Shown one piece after another: positions 1 through 6,487 of a stretch of 8,137 nt of DNA. The stretch spans positions 1 to 8,137 of the forward strand of contig CAYFUM010000045.1 in the NCBI GenBank assembly GCA_964346475.1, written 5' to 3'. How positions within the stretch are numbered: the first letter of the stretch is position 1; each line of letters begins with the position of its first letter. The position numbers were made by a program, and so were the translations under genes. The notes under the pieces are model-generated. The model did no database searches. It was not told where the DNA came from and saw nothing but the letters and a program-made list of their open reading frames with translations. Source of the stretch: DTU036 sp964346475 (GTDB lineage: Bacteria; Bacillota; Clostridia; Peptostreptococcales; Acidaminobacteraceae).

Positions 1-1341
1 AAAGGTCTTGGAAAAGGTCCTAAGATAAGCTAGGGTACCTATGGAGCCAATTTTCTTTTTAAGACCATAGAACATAACTAAAGTCGAAAATGTAGAGGCG
101 ATGCTAGTAGCCAGAGCAAGACCTCTGTGAGCCATGAACTGCATAAGAACTAAATTCAAAATGATATTTAAACCTACAGCTAAAACCCCAACTATCATAG
201 GGGTTTTTGTGTCCTGCAGGGAGTAGTAAACCCTGGTGATTAGGCCACTCATTGAAACCCCTGTTAGACCCACCGAGTAAAAGATAAGGGCTCCAGAGGT
301 CATTTCAGTAGCTAGGGCGTCAAAGACCCCCCTCTCAAAAACAACTCTAACTATGGGATTTGCAAGGACAATAAGGCCCACCATAGCAGGTATAGTGATT
401 ATTATAATGATGTCAAAGCCATACTTTAAAATCTCTTTTAATCTATCATGGCTCTCATCTCTAGATACCTCAGATAATAGAGGGAAGATAGCTACATTAA
501 TGGCACTTATAAAAACCGAAAGAATTAGGCTAGTGAGCCTATTTGCATAATTTAAAGAGGCAATACTTCCAACCACAAGCCTAGAAGCCAAAGTCCTATC
601 CACCACTACATTTATCTCGTTGACTGCTACACTGATTATAATTGGAGCCATAAGATAGATGATCTTTCTTATGTACTCATCGTGGAAGTCAACTTTAAAA
701 GAATATCTAAAACCATGCCTCCTGCTCCCAAGCACAGGTATTAAGATTACTAGACCATGCCCAAGAACCATAGAAAGCATAAGACCCTGGATTCCAAACT
801 TATCTGATAAAAAAACTAGGTAGGAAATCATTACCAGGTTAAAGGGAAGAACGGAAACAGCTGTTTCTATAAAGCTTCCCTCACTCTGGAGAAAACCATG
901 AAATACTCCTGTTAGGCCAGAAAAAATAATAAGAGGTAGTCCCATACGGACAAGTTTAATCCCTAGTAGTTTCTGATCACTAGTAAAGCCAGAACCTAGT
1001 ATGCTAACCAGAGGAGAGGCGAAGATAAAACCAAAGACCACAAGGGCTATAGAGAAGAGTAAAATTATATTTAGGAGATTACTAAGGTGCTCTATCTTCC
1101 CCTCTTTTCCCTCTTTATCTTCAATTTCAGCAAGTACAGGTATAGTAGTCCTGTTTAACGTCTCACTCATAAGCATGGTTATAAGATTTATTGATGATAA
1201 GGCTATAAGATAGGTGTCAATCTCAAAATTCGCTCCAAACTTTTGAGCCGTAAACATCTCTCTTATAAAGCCCATAAACTTAGATAGTAGAGAGAAAATT
1301 ACCAGTATTGAAACGGATTTAACCACTTTGTGTTTGTTCAA
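1..1341 (-). CDS. murJ: MurJ/MviN-type lipid II flippase, 3' end cut by window edge
   Basis: This reading frame is open from a TTG at 1341 to the window edge, giving 447 residues; MurJ proteins are usually about 500-520, so roughly the last 60-70 are outside. It is a polytopic membrane protein (the family has 14 helices) that flips lipid-linked peptidoglycan precursor across the cytoplasmic membrane. Family hallmarks seen: GFIREMFTAQKFG (residues 24-36) with the conserved Arg27, followed by Asp42; VVVDRTLASRL (246-256); LNYANRL (263-269); VVFERGVFD (333-341); YYSLQDTKTP (372-381); and GLALATSIAS (407-416). The TTG start is chosen because GGAGG lies 5 bases upstream and the protein begins just before the first helix, as expected; the next in-frame ATG (residue 23) would remove that helix. 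It is not operonic with the catabolic genes, being separated by a terminator. Other MviN-fold exporters (polysaccharide flippases) are a less likely alternative. Confidence 0.93.
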   Translation of the reverse strand, partial: MNKHKVVKSVSILVIFSLLSKFMGFIREMFTAQKFGANFEIDTYLIALSSINLITMLMSETLNRTTIPVLAEIEDKEGKEGKIEHLSNLLNIILLFSIALVVFGFIFASPLVSILGSGFTSDQKLLGIKLVRMGLPLIIFSGLTGVFHGFLQSEGSFIETAVSVLPFNLVMISYLVFLSDKFGIQGLMLSMVLGHGLVILIPVLGSRRHGFRYSFKVDFHDEYIRKIIYLMAPIIISVAVNEINVVVDRTLASRLVVGSIASLNYANRLTSLILSVFISAINVAIFPLLSEVSRDESHDRLKEILKYGFDIIIIITIPAMVGLIVLANPIVRVVFERGVFDALATEMTSGALIFYSVGLTGVSMSGLITRVYYSLQDTKTPMIVGVLAVGLNIILNLVLMQFMAHRGLALATSIASTFSTLVMFYGLKKKIGSIGTLAYLRTFSKTF

Positions 1342-1346
1342 GAGGG

Positions 1347-1351
1347 CCTCC
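1347..1351 (-). promoter_or_regulatory. Ribosome binding site GGAGG deciding the TTG start of murJ
   Basis: Read on the minus strand, TTTGGAGGCCCTC precedes TTG with five bases between GGAGG and the start codon. No ATG or GTG competes nearby, so this site fixes the unusual TTG initiation. Confidence 0.75.
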
Positions 1352-1398
1352 AAAGTAAAAATTAGTTAAGTACATGCTAGTCTAACACTTTAAAGTAT

Positions 1399-1407
1399 AT
1401 TCTACCA
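1399..1407 (-). promoter_or_regulatory. Candidate extended -10 promoter for murJ
   Basis: The minus strand carries TGGTAGAAT, a TGn plus TAGAAT (5 of 6 match to TATAAT), 57 bases upstream of the TTG start. There is no good -35 hexamer at 17 bases, which an extended -10 can tolerate. It sits downstream of the terminator at 1525-1561, so murJ needs a promoter in this interval. The assignment is an inference by eye only. Confidence 0.4.
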
Positions 1408-1424
1408 CATTTACAAGATTAGAG

Positions 1425-1444
1425 ACGTTAGGATTTCCTAGCGT
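1425..1444. repeat. Imperfect 20-bp palindrome upstream of murJ promoter
   Basis: ACGTTAGGAT followed by TTCCTAGCGT: the arms match at 8 of 10 positions, with TAGGA/TCCTA flanking a TT centre and ACG/CGT at the ends. It lies just upstream of the proposed -10 and would overlap the -35 region, so it could be an operator or activator site. No regulator can be named. Confidence 0.35.
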
Positions 1445-1463
1445 ATATATCAAAGTACATACT

Positions 1464-1478
1464 TCTTATCCTATAAGA
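1464..1478. repeat. Perfect 6-bp-arm inverted repeat upstream of murJ
   Basis: TCTTAT-CCT-ATAAGA is a perfect inverted repeat with a three-base centre, 20 bp further from murJ than the palindrome at 1425-1444. Together they are the only obvious structure in the 183-bp leader between murJ and the terminator. It may be a protein-binding site, but AT-rich short repeats also occur by chance. Confidence 0.3.
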
Positions 1479-1524
1479 TGTTTTGTTTTGGTGATTATCT
1501 TTAGATAAAATGGTCTCTTCATCC

Positions 1525-1561
1525 AAAAAGTAAGCCAACCATCAAGATCAGCTTACTTTTT
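1525..1561 (-). terminator. Intrinsic terminator of the mmgE/prpD-flavoprotein unit
   Basis: AAAAAGTAAGC (1525-1535) and GCTTACTTTTT (1551-1561) form a perfect 11-bp stem with a 15-base loop. On the minus strand the 3' arm ends in five T residues, giving the U tract, and it lies 30 bp past the flavoprotein stop codon. Being A-rich on one side and T-rich on the other it could act in both directions, but only a minus-strand gene ends here. Confidence 0.8.
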
Positions 1562-1591
1562 AGTCTATGGAAAAGAAAAACTTTAATTTGG

Positions 1592-2800
1592 TCACTTCTC
1601 CTCTACGTGAACCCTGACTCCTGACTCTTTGAGCTTTTCCTCTAGGAGCTTATAGGGTAGATCCTGGGCACTATAGCCCTCTTTAATACACAGGGCTGCT
1701 GCCAGTCCTGCTGCTTGGCCCGAGGAGGCTACCCCTGGAATAACCCTGATAGCAGTCCAGGCCCAGTCTCTAGCTGCTATAGAGCGGCCTACACTCCACA
1801 TATTATCTATCCTATCTATAAGACTCCTATAGGGTATCTCATACCAAAGACCCGCCTCAGAGAAGTCTGCTACCACCCCTACTGAGTCCCCCTGCCTCCT
1901 ATTGACATCTTCCTCACCCAGGGTGTAGTGGCCTTTAATCCTGCGAACAGTTCTAAACTGGGGCATGGTAGGAATTGAACTAAGGTCCCTTTTAAGAGGG
2001 TGGTCATCCTTAAGCCTTTCAAGGAGCATGCTACGACCCAAAAGAACAAAATCTGTTATAGCCCTAGCAGAAGTTCCTCTAAAAAGTCCCATTCCCTCAG
2101 GATGTCCATTCCCCCTAGGGCCAGCACCTATTTTGTACCATAGTCTGGAATCAAGGAGGTTTTCAGTGATGCCGGCCCTTTCTAAACTTTCTAAATCCGA
2201 CCTATAGGCAATATAGGTTAGGTAATTATCCCCATCAATACAGCTAGCACCGGCATCCTTAAAGAGAAAGGCGTCACCTGTAGCATCCACAAAAGCCCTA
2301 GCACTATAGTATCCCCTGCCATCTATGTTCTCCACAACTATACCACTGCAGGAGTTACCCTCCATGAGAGTTTTAACAACTGAGGTATCAAATATCAGAT
2401 CAATTCCCTCCTCAGCGACAAGCTCATCTAGGACCAGTGCAAAAATCCAGGGAGAAAAATAGCTCTCATACCTGCCCTCTCCCTCCACTTCATCGGGGTC
2501 TTCCTTCCAAAGCTCCGGCAGATCCTGGGGAGAATACCTTATAGCAAGTCCCATAAGTTCAGAAGCAAGGCCATAGCTAAGCTTTTTTCCTTCACCATCA
2601 CAAAGAGGTTCATAGAGGGCTATAAGCCCCTGGGTAGCTAGACCCCCTAGTAGGATAGATTTTTCAATAAGAAGGACCCTATCCAGCCCAGCGCGCCTGG
2701 CAGCCACCGCTGCACATACACCCGCAACTCCACCACCAGCAACTATAAGATCATAGTCCCCCAAAAAAGGAGTCTTTAAATTTTCATCAATATAGCTCAC
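1592..2800 (-). CDS. FAD-dependent oxidoreductase, FAD_oxidored-like
   Basis: A 402-residue flavoprotein of unknown substrate. The Rossmann FAD site is near the N-terminus: DYDLIVAGGGVAGVCAA (residues 15-31) with GxGxxG at Gly22, Gly24 and Gly27, and the ribose-binding acid Glu46 in VLLIEKS. GGLATQGLI (52-60), FVDATGDA (170-177), PQFRTVRRIKG (280-290) and a C-terminal FAD cap motif (VGRSIAARD, 337-345; GQAAGLAAAL, 361-370) are the pattern of the FAD_oxidored (PF12831) family. No signal peptide or membrane segment is seen, so it is probably cytoplasmic. The start is GTG at 2800, set by AGGAGG four bases upstream inside the 10-bp gap after mmgE/prpD, which implies a joint transcript. Such proteins act as dehydrogenases or reductases on small acids; which one is not deducible here. 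Length and motifs look intact. Confidence 0.88.
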   Translation of the reverse strand: MSYIDENLKTPFLGDYDLIVAGGGVAGVCAAVAARRAGLDRVLLIEKSILLGGLATQGLIALYEPLCDGEGKKLSYGLASELMGLAIRYSPQDLPELWKEDPDEVEGEGRYESYFSPWIFALVLDELVAEEGIDLIFDTSVVKTLMEGNSCSGIVVENIDGRGYYSARAFVDATGDAFLFKDAGASCIDGDNYLTYIAYRSDLESLERAGITENLLDSRLWYKIGAGPRGNGHPEGMGLFRGTSARAITDFVLLGRSMLLERLKDDHPLKRDLSSIPTMPQFRTVRRIKGHYTLGEEDVNRRQGDSVGVVADFSEAGLWYEIPYRSLIDRIDNMWSVGRSIAARDWAWTAIRVIPGVASSGQAAGLAAALCIKEGYSAQDLPYKLLEEKLKESGVRVHVEEK

Positions 2801-2804
2801 TTAA

Positions 2805-2810
2805 CCTCCT
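2805..2810 (-). promoter_or_regulatory. AGGAGG ribosome binding site deciding the GTG start of the flavoprotein
   Basis: A perfect AGGAGG on the minus strand, four bases before GTG, fills most of the 10-bp gap between the mmgE/prpD stop codon (2811-2813) and the next gene. There is no ATG between it and the Rossmann motif. Confidence 0.8.
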
Positions 2811-4181
2811 TTAAACTTTTCTTCTTACTCCCTTCATAATAAGGAGAATATCCTCCAGGGACTGGCAGCTCTCGAGGTTCATTACAAGCTCCCAAAGTTT
2901 TAATATGTTATCTCTTTCCAAGATGCCTTCGCCTAGACTTAGAAGCCTGGCCTTTAAAAATTCATTGCTAATATATATCTTATCCTCAGCATCATAGAAG
3001 GAGGAGTACTCCTGGCCATCCTTCATAGCTATACTGACCCTGGCAGCCCTCCTAGCAAGATTGCCATAGCCATATTCCTCATCCATCTCTACTAGTATTT
3101 TGTCTCTAAGAATCTTTAATTCTGGGTTTTCAAGGCTCTCCCTGCTAAAGGCCCCTGGAGTCAAATCTCCCCTGTAGAGCACATAGGCACTACAGTGAGC
3201 AAGAGACAGCCTGGCTGAAGTTGGATTTAGTTTATCCACCCCCCGGCTTAACTCCACAGAGTAGGGATAGGAGACCACATGAACCCTGTCAATTTCAGCA
3301 TAGTCCAGAGGATAGACCTCCAGGATTTTCTTGATAGCATTGACAGCGGGATTCACCGCAAAACAAGCAGGATACTCCTTGATATTCATTTCATCAATAT
3401 AATAAGGCTGGCCAAGCTCTACATCACTAATTCCAGAAGACTTAAAAATCTCCCTAAGGGACTTTTCACCGGTCAGGATCTCCTCGGGGCCACTAAGCCC
3501 CATGGAAGCTGCCCTCAGCGCCATAAAGGCCAGATGGACTCCCCAGCCTCCATAAAAATCCTTTACATCAGCTCCATCTATAAAACTAATAAAGGGGCAG
3601 GTGGGTAAAAGACTGGCCGTAATAGAAAAGGCTCTGTAAAGCTCATCTTTACTAAGCCCCCTGACATAGCCAAGAGCAGCCACTGCCCCAAGACCCCCAA
3701 CAATCCCTGGATTGTGAAGACCCAGCTCAATAACCCTATCTATAGACATAAGAGCCATCCTACTGGCTACTTCAAAACCAAAGACAGTAGCTTTAATAAG
3801 CTCCTCCACTGGAAAAGCCTCCTCTTCATAGGCCGCCAGGAGACAAGACCAGATGTAAAGGCCAGGATGGGCTGAGCCCCTAGTGCTATCATTAAGCTCC
3901 ATGCTGGAAACTCTGGCAGCATTGGCAAAGGCCGCCACAGGCGAATTCACTCGGGCTTTTTCTCCCCAAATACTAGTCTTACCACCCAAAGGGTCAAGGG
4001 AAATAATAAAATCCACAACCTCCTGGGAATTTCCTTGTCCCGCTGCATAAATCTGAGCAGCCAGATAGTTAGCCAGAGACCTTTTAACCTGGGTAAGGGT
4101 CTCCTCTCCCAGCTCTTCAAAGGATAAATCCTCAAAGTGCTGGGCTATTTGTCTAAAATAATCCTCTCTAGCTTTAATCAT
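2811..4181 (-). CDS. MmgE/PrpD family protein
   Basis: 456 residues, a usual length for the MmgE/PrpD family (PF03972), which includes 2-methylcitrate dehydratase, cis-aconitate decarboxylase and iminodisuccinate epimerase; members act on small di- and tricarboxylic acids. Family landmarks: helical N-terminus to about residue 90; the active-site loop MELNDSTRGSAHPG (94-107) with His105; HNPGIVGGLGAVAALG (156-171); DFYGGWGVHLAFMALRAAS (208-226), the usual WxxH-type helix; KEYPACFAVNPAVNAI (268-283), matching the lysine/Cys substrate loop; and ARLSLAHCSAYVLYRGDL (323-340). Sequence is too divergent to pick a substrate. The ATG at 4181 is preceded by AGGAAGG, which overlaps the stop of an ABC-transporter remnant 9 bp upstream, so the gene was once the downstream member of a transporter operon. 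It now sits beside a deletion scar and may lack its promoter, although the coding sequence itself is undamaged. Confidence 0.88.
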   Translation of the reverse strand: MIKAREDYFRQIAQHFEDLSFEELGEETLTQVKRSLANYLAAQIYAAGQGNSQEVVDFIISLDPLGGKTSIWGEKARVNSPVAAFANAARVSSMELNDSTRGSAHPGLYIWSCLLAAYEEEAFPVEELIKATVFGFEVASRMALMSIDRVIELGLHNPGIVGGLGAVAALGYVRGLSKDELYRAFSITASLLPTCPFISFIDGADVKDFYGGWGVHLAFMALRAASMGLSGPEEILTGEKSLREIFKSSGISDVELGQPYYIDEMNIKEYPACFAVNPAVNAIKKILEVYPLDYAEIDRVHVVSYPYSVELSRGVDKLNPTSARLSLAHCSAYVLYRGDLTPGAFSRESLENPELKILRDKILVEMDEEYGYGNLARRAARVSIAMKDGQEYSSFYDAEDKIYISNEFLKARLLSLGEGILERDNILKLWELVMNLESCQSLEDILLIMKGVRRKV

Positions 4182-4190
4182 TAGACCTTC

Positions 4191-4313
4191 CTATAAATCA
4201 TTAATTTCTCTTACATGTAAACAAGCAACAAAGTGATTGGGTAAGACCTCTTCTATTTCTGGTGTTTTAGTAAAGCACTCCTGGCTAGCATAGATGCAGC
4301 GATTAGCAAAGCC
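4191..4313 (-). pseudogene. 3' remnant of oligopeptide/dipeptide ABC transporter ATPase
   Basis: Forty codons plus a TAG stop survive of a DppD/OppD/OppF-type ATP-binding subunit. Visible are FANRCIYASQECF and the closing PNHFVACLH, the typical C-terminal oligo_HPY (PF08352) ending of the form RCPYA...C...P.L.EV.PGHFVACH. Three cysteines are spaced 7 and 18 residues apart, the spacing I recall for the C-terminal [4Fe-4S] ligands of DppD. The fourth, expected six residues earlier, would fall on codon 4314-4316, which is Asp instead. That places the loss of homology exactly there. No start codon is in frame, and a stop follows upstream at 4323-4325. The fragment lies 9 bp before mmgE/prpD on the same strand, so it is the tail of the preceding gene of the former operon. 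The nucleotide-binding domain is entirely missing. Confidence 0.85.
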
Positions 4314-4316
4314 ATC
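4311..4316. other. Deletion junction joining lysR and ABC ATPase fragments
   Basis: To the left the minus strand codes for an ABC ATPase C-terminus. To the right the plus strand codes for a LysR effector domain. Both similarities stop within a few bases: the ABC frame loses its expected cysteine at 4314-4316, and the LysR frame has no DNA-binding domain before about 4311. No insertion sequence, target duplication or long repeat is visible at the joint, so a simple deletion (or an assembly error) is the most economical explanation. Confidence 0.7.
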
Positions 4317-4822
4317 TTTGATTTACTTGAATCCCATGAGATAGACATAGGGCTGGTACCAAGGCTTATTAAAACCAACAGCCTTGTAAATACTCCTGTC
4401 TTTAGTGAAAAACTTGTCTTAGTAAGTAATCCTCTTTTCTCTGATTTTCCTGAGCATATTGACCCTAGAAATTTAAAGGTAGAAAAGAAATCCATATGGA
4501 TCGGGGACCTAACTTTCAAATCTGGCACGATAGCTGGTGGAATCCCAGAGAAACCATTGATCTCACCGTAGACACTGCTGGGCTTATACTCATCCTTCTT
4601 GATATTCCAGGCTCCTGGGCAATAGTAACCGAGAGTATTGCCCATAATTTCAAAAAGCTATCTACTATAAAAATCTCTAAATTAAGTGATCCGCCTCCTG
4701 CCAGGGTATGCTACAAGATTAAACAGCGGAACCCTCTTACAAGAAGCCGGGAGCCGATAGAGGTATTTAATAGGTATTTAGAGGACTTTATTTCTAACAA
4801 TAAATATCTAACATCGCTCTAA
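4314..4822 (+). pseudogene. LysR-type regulator, 5' truncated and frameshifted
   Basis: Only the effector-binding half of a LysR-type transcriptional regulator is left. From 4314 the frame reads IFDLLESHEIDIGLVP, the standard LysR stretch before 'EIDIGLV', then VFSEKLVLVSNPLF, up to KKSIW at about 4495. The similarity then continues in the frame starting one base earlier: RGPNFQIWHDSWWNP, DTAGLILILLDIPGSWAIV, PPPARVCYKIKQ, ending at the TAA at 4820-4822. A family consensus of the type 'IDWGPxFQxWHDxWW' bridges the two frames, so one base (or four) is missing, probably in the CATATGGA run at 4493-4500. The helix-turn-helix, linker helix and first effector strands (about 120 or more residues) are absent. 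The regulator should therefore be non-functional. Its orientation, divergent from the transporter remnant, suggests it once controlled that operon. Confidence 0.82.
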
Positions 4823-4828
4823 AGAATA

Positions 4829-4858
4829 AAGTGTCCTGGACTTTCGTCCAGGACACTT
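4829..4858 (-). terminator. Strong hairpin terminator between converging units
   Basis: AAGTGTCCTGGAC (4829-4841) and GTCCAGGACACTT (4846-4858) form a perfect 13-bp stem. On the minus strand the loop is GAAA closed by C-G, a stable GNRA tetraloop, and the stem is followed by TATTCTTT, so it is best suited to end the amidohydrolase operon whose stop lies 17 bp before it. On the plus strand it follows the lysR remnant by 6 bp but has a poorer U tract. It should also limit read-through from the amidohydrolase genes into mmgE/prpD. Confidence 0.88.
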
Positions 4859-4874
4859 CTAGGTTAGACTTAAT

Positions 4875-6479
4875 TTATCTTTTATAAACCACCTCACCAC
4901 CCACCAGCGTAAGCTCTACCTTAACATCCTTTATTTCATCCTCATCTATGGTAAAGATATCCCTATCAAGGACAATCATATCTGCCAGGTAGCCAGGCTT
5001 TATCCTGCCCTTTATATCTTCTTTAAACTCAGAATAGGCACTGGCCAGGCTGTAGTTATCAATGGCCCTTGAAAGAGAAACCCTCTCCTCTGGGAAGTGA
5101 CCCCCCTCAGGGTAGCCCTTTAAATCCTTTCTTGTAACAGCACAATAAATGGAAGGGAAGGGATTACAGTCCTCTATGGGAGCATCGGTTCCATAGGAGG
5201 TGGGAATTCCAAGTTCATCCATACTCCTAAAGGCGTAGGAAGTAGAGGCGAGCTCCCTACCAACCCTGGCTTCCACCACATGGAGGTCATAGTCTAAAAA
5301 GATGGGCTGAACCAGGTTTATAACTCCCAGGGCTGCTATTCGCTCAAGAAGCTTTCTATCAGTGATCTGGCAGTGAACCAGGCCATGGCGGTTTATATTT
5401 TTTCCATCTTCTATTACCCTTTCATAGCTATCCAGGGTCTCCTCTATTGCCCTATCTCCAATTGCGTGGGTAATAACCTGCATGCCACTTTTATCAGCTA
5501 GAGCCACCAGCTCATCCATCCTCCTACTTGTAAGGACCTCAACGCCCTGGTTATCTGGATCATCTTTATAGGCCCTTCTCATAAGAGCGGTTCTTCCTCC
5601 CAGGGAGCCATCCTTGAAGAGCTTGAGGGGGCCATAGTCAAGAAGTTTTCTGTCAAGGCTAGTCTTTTTCATAGCTAGGTAGTCCTTAAGTTTGTCTACA
5701 TCCATAAGGGAGAGCTGGTGCCTGTATCTGATTTTTAATTTTTTTTCTTCCTCTAGTTTATTAAGTAGAGCTATCACCCCTTTAAAACCCTCATCTCTGG
5801 CATCGGTGGATTGAACAGAGGTAAGTCCTACACTGAGGGCGTAGTCCTGGGCAGAAAGATAAATCTTTTCCCAGTCCTCCTCACTAAAATCAGGAATTAC
5901 CCTGGCCACATAGCCAGTGGCTCCTCCCTCATGGAGGATACCTGTAACTTCTCCTCTATGATCCACCTCAATAAGCCCGCCCTCAATTTCCGGTAGCTTG
6001 TCTAGGACACCTGCCAGCTCCAGGGCTTTGGAGTTGGCACTAGCTACATGGCCACAGACCCTATAAAAGACAATAGGCACTTCTCTTGATATCTTATCCA
6101 GGTCCCAGCGGGTGGGCATAGCCCTATCTCCAGTAAAAAGGTCCTGGTTCCAGCCATTACCTATAAAGCCCTCTTTTGAAAGCTCAGGGTTCTTAGCCAT
6201 GTAGTCTCTTCCAATGTCCACCAGGTCTTCTATAGATTTGGCAAGGCCTAGTCTTGGCAGAAGAAACCACTCCCCAATAGAACCTAGATGGAGGTGGGAA
6301 TCGTTAAGACCAGGAAGGATAGTCCTGCCCCCAGCGTCTATTAGCTGGCAGCCCTCAGCCTCCTTTAAGAGTTCCTCACTACTGCCAGTTCTTTTTATAA
6401 AGCCATCCTCGATGTAGACTGCCTCTTCAAAATGGCCCTCTTCTATATATATCTTTCCATTATAAATAATCTTTTTCAT
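4875..6479 (-). CDS. YtcJ-like metal-dependent amidohydrolase (Amidohydrolase_3)
   Basis: 534 residues, normal for the YtcJ/AepA-like Amidohydrolase_3 group (PF07969). Beta-sandwich segments flank a TIM barrel. The metal-site pattern is complete: LPGLNDSHLHL (55-65) with His62 and His64; GPLKLFKDGSLGGRTA (283-298) with Lys286, the likely bridging lysine; ITHAIGDRA (336-344) with His338; HGLVHCQITD (365-374) with His369; and SYGTDAPIEDCNPF (428-441) with Asp432. CGHVASANSKAL (142-153) matches the family's GH...NSKAL loop. The C-terminus has GRIKPGYLADMIVLD (491-505), the typical closing strand. Such enzymes hydrolyse amide or related bonds in N-acyl amino acids and similar compounds; the substrate is unknown. 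It has no signal peptide. The ATG at 6479 follows GGGGGAG that overlaps the upstream TAG, with an 8-bp gap, so it is translated from a shared mRNA with the preceding amidohydrolase. It ends at the 4829-4858 terminator. Confidence 0.9.
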   Translation of the reverse strand: MKKIIYNGKIYIEEGHFEEAVYIEDGFIKRTGSSEELLKEAEGCQLIDAGGRTILPGLNDSHLHLGSIGEWFLLPRLGLAKSIEDLVDIGRDYMAKNPELSKEGFIGNGWNQDLFTGDRAMPTRWDLDKISREVPIVFYRVCGHVASANSKALELAGVLDKLPEIEGGLIEVDHRGEVTGILHEGGATGYVARVIPDFSEEDWEKIYLSAQDYALSVGLTSVQSTDARDEGFKGVIALLNKLEEEKKLKIRYRHQLSLMDVDKLKDYLAMKKTSLDRKLLDYGPLKLFKDGSLGGRTALMRRAYKDDPDNQGVEVLTSRRMDELVALADKSGMQVITHAIGDRAIEETLDSYERVIEDGKNINRHGLVHCQITDRKLLERIAALGVINLVQPIFLDYDLHVVEARVGRELASTSYAFRSMDELGIPTSYGTDAPIEDCNPFPSIYCAVTRKDLKGYPEGGHFPEERVSLSRAIDNYSLASAYSEFKEDIKGRIKPGYLADMIVLDRDIFTIDEDEIKDVKVELTLVGGEVVYKR

Positions 6480-6487
6480 ATCTCCCC

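Noticed and set aside
353..1213. Two plus-strand frames (353-550 and 1001-1213) opposite murJ
   Set aside because: Both lie antisense to conserved MurJ motifs; the apparent hydrophobic stretches come from complementing a membrane-protein gene.
3279..3608. 109-codon plus-strand frame inside the mmgE/prpD gene
   Set aside because: It is antisense to a clear family domain, has no recognisable motif or ribosome binding site, and is a shadow frame.
4211..4220. Perfect palindrome TTACATGTAA upstream of mmgE/prpD as an operator
   Set aside because: It falls within codons of the ABC ATPase remnant (VACLHV region), so it is more likely chance within former coding sequence.
4216..4221. TTTACA on the minus strand as the -35 of a promoter for mmgE/prpD
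   Set aside because: The matching -10 is only TTTATA-like and would put the transcript start at or within the ribosome binding site.
4311..4316. Transposon insertion as cause of the fused fragments
   Set aside because: No transposase fragment, terminal inverted repeat or target duplication is seen around the junction.
4490..4512. Programmed ribosomal frameshift making a functional LysR
   Set aside because: No slippery heptamer with a following structure is evident, and the DNA-binding domain is missing anyway, so frame recovery would not restore a regulator.
4253..4645. 130-codon open frame on the minus strand in the region between mmgE/prpD and the amidohydrolases
   Set aside because: It runs antisense to the LysR remnant and in a different frame from the ABC ATPase tail. 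Its translation shows no family motif, and it crosses the deletion junction.
4496..4822. A separate small protein of 108 residues starting with ATG at 4496
   Set aside because: No ribosome binding site precedes it, and its sequence continues the LysR effector domain from the frame upstream, so it is the second half of a frameshifted pseudogene.
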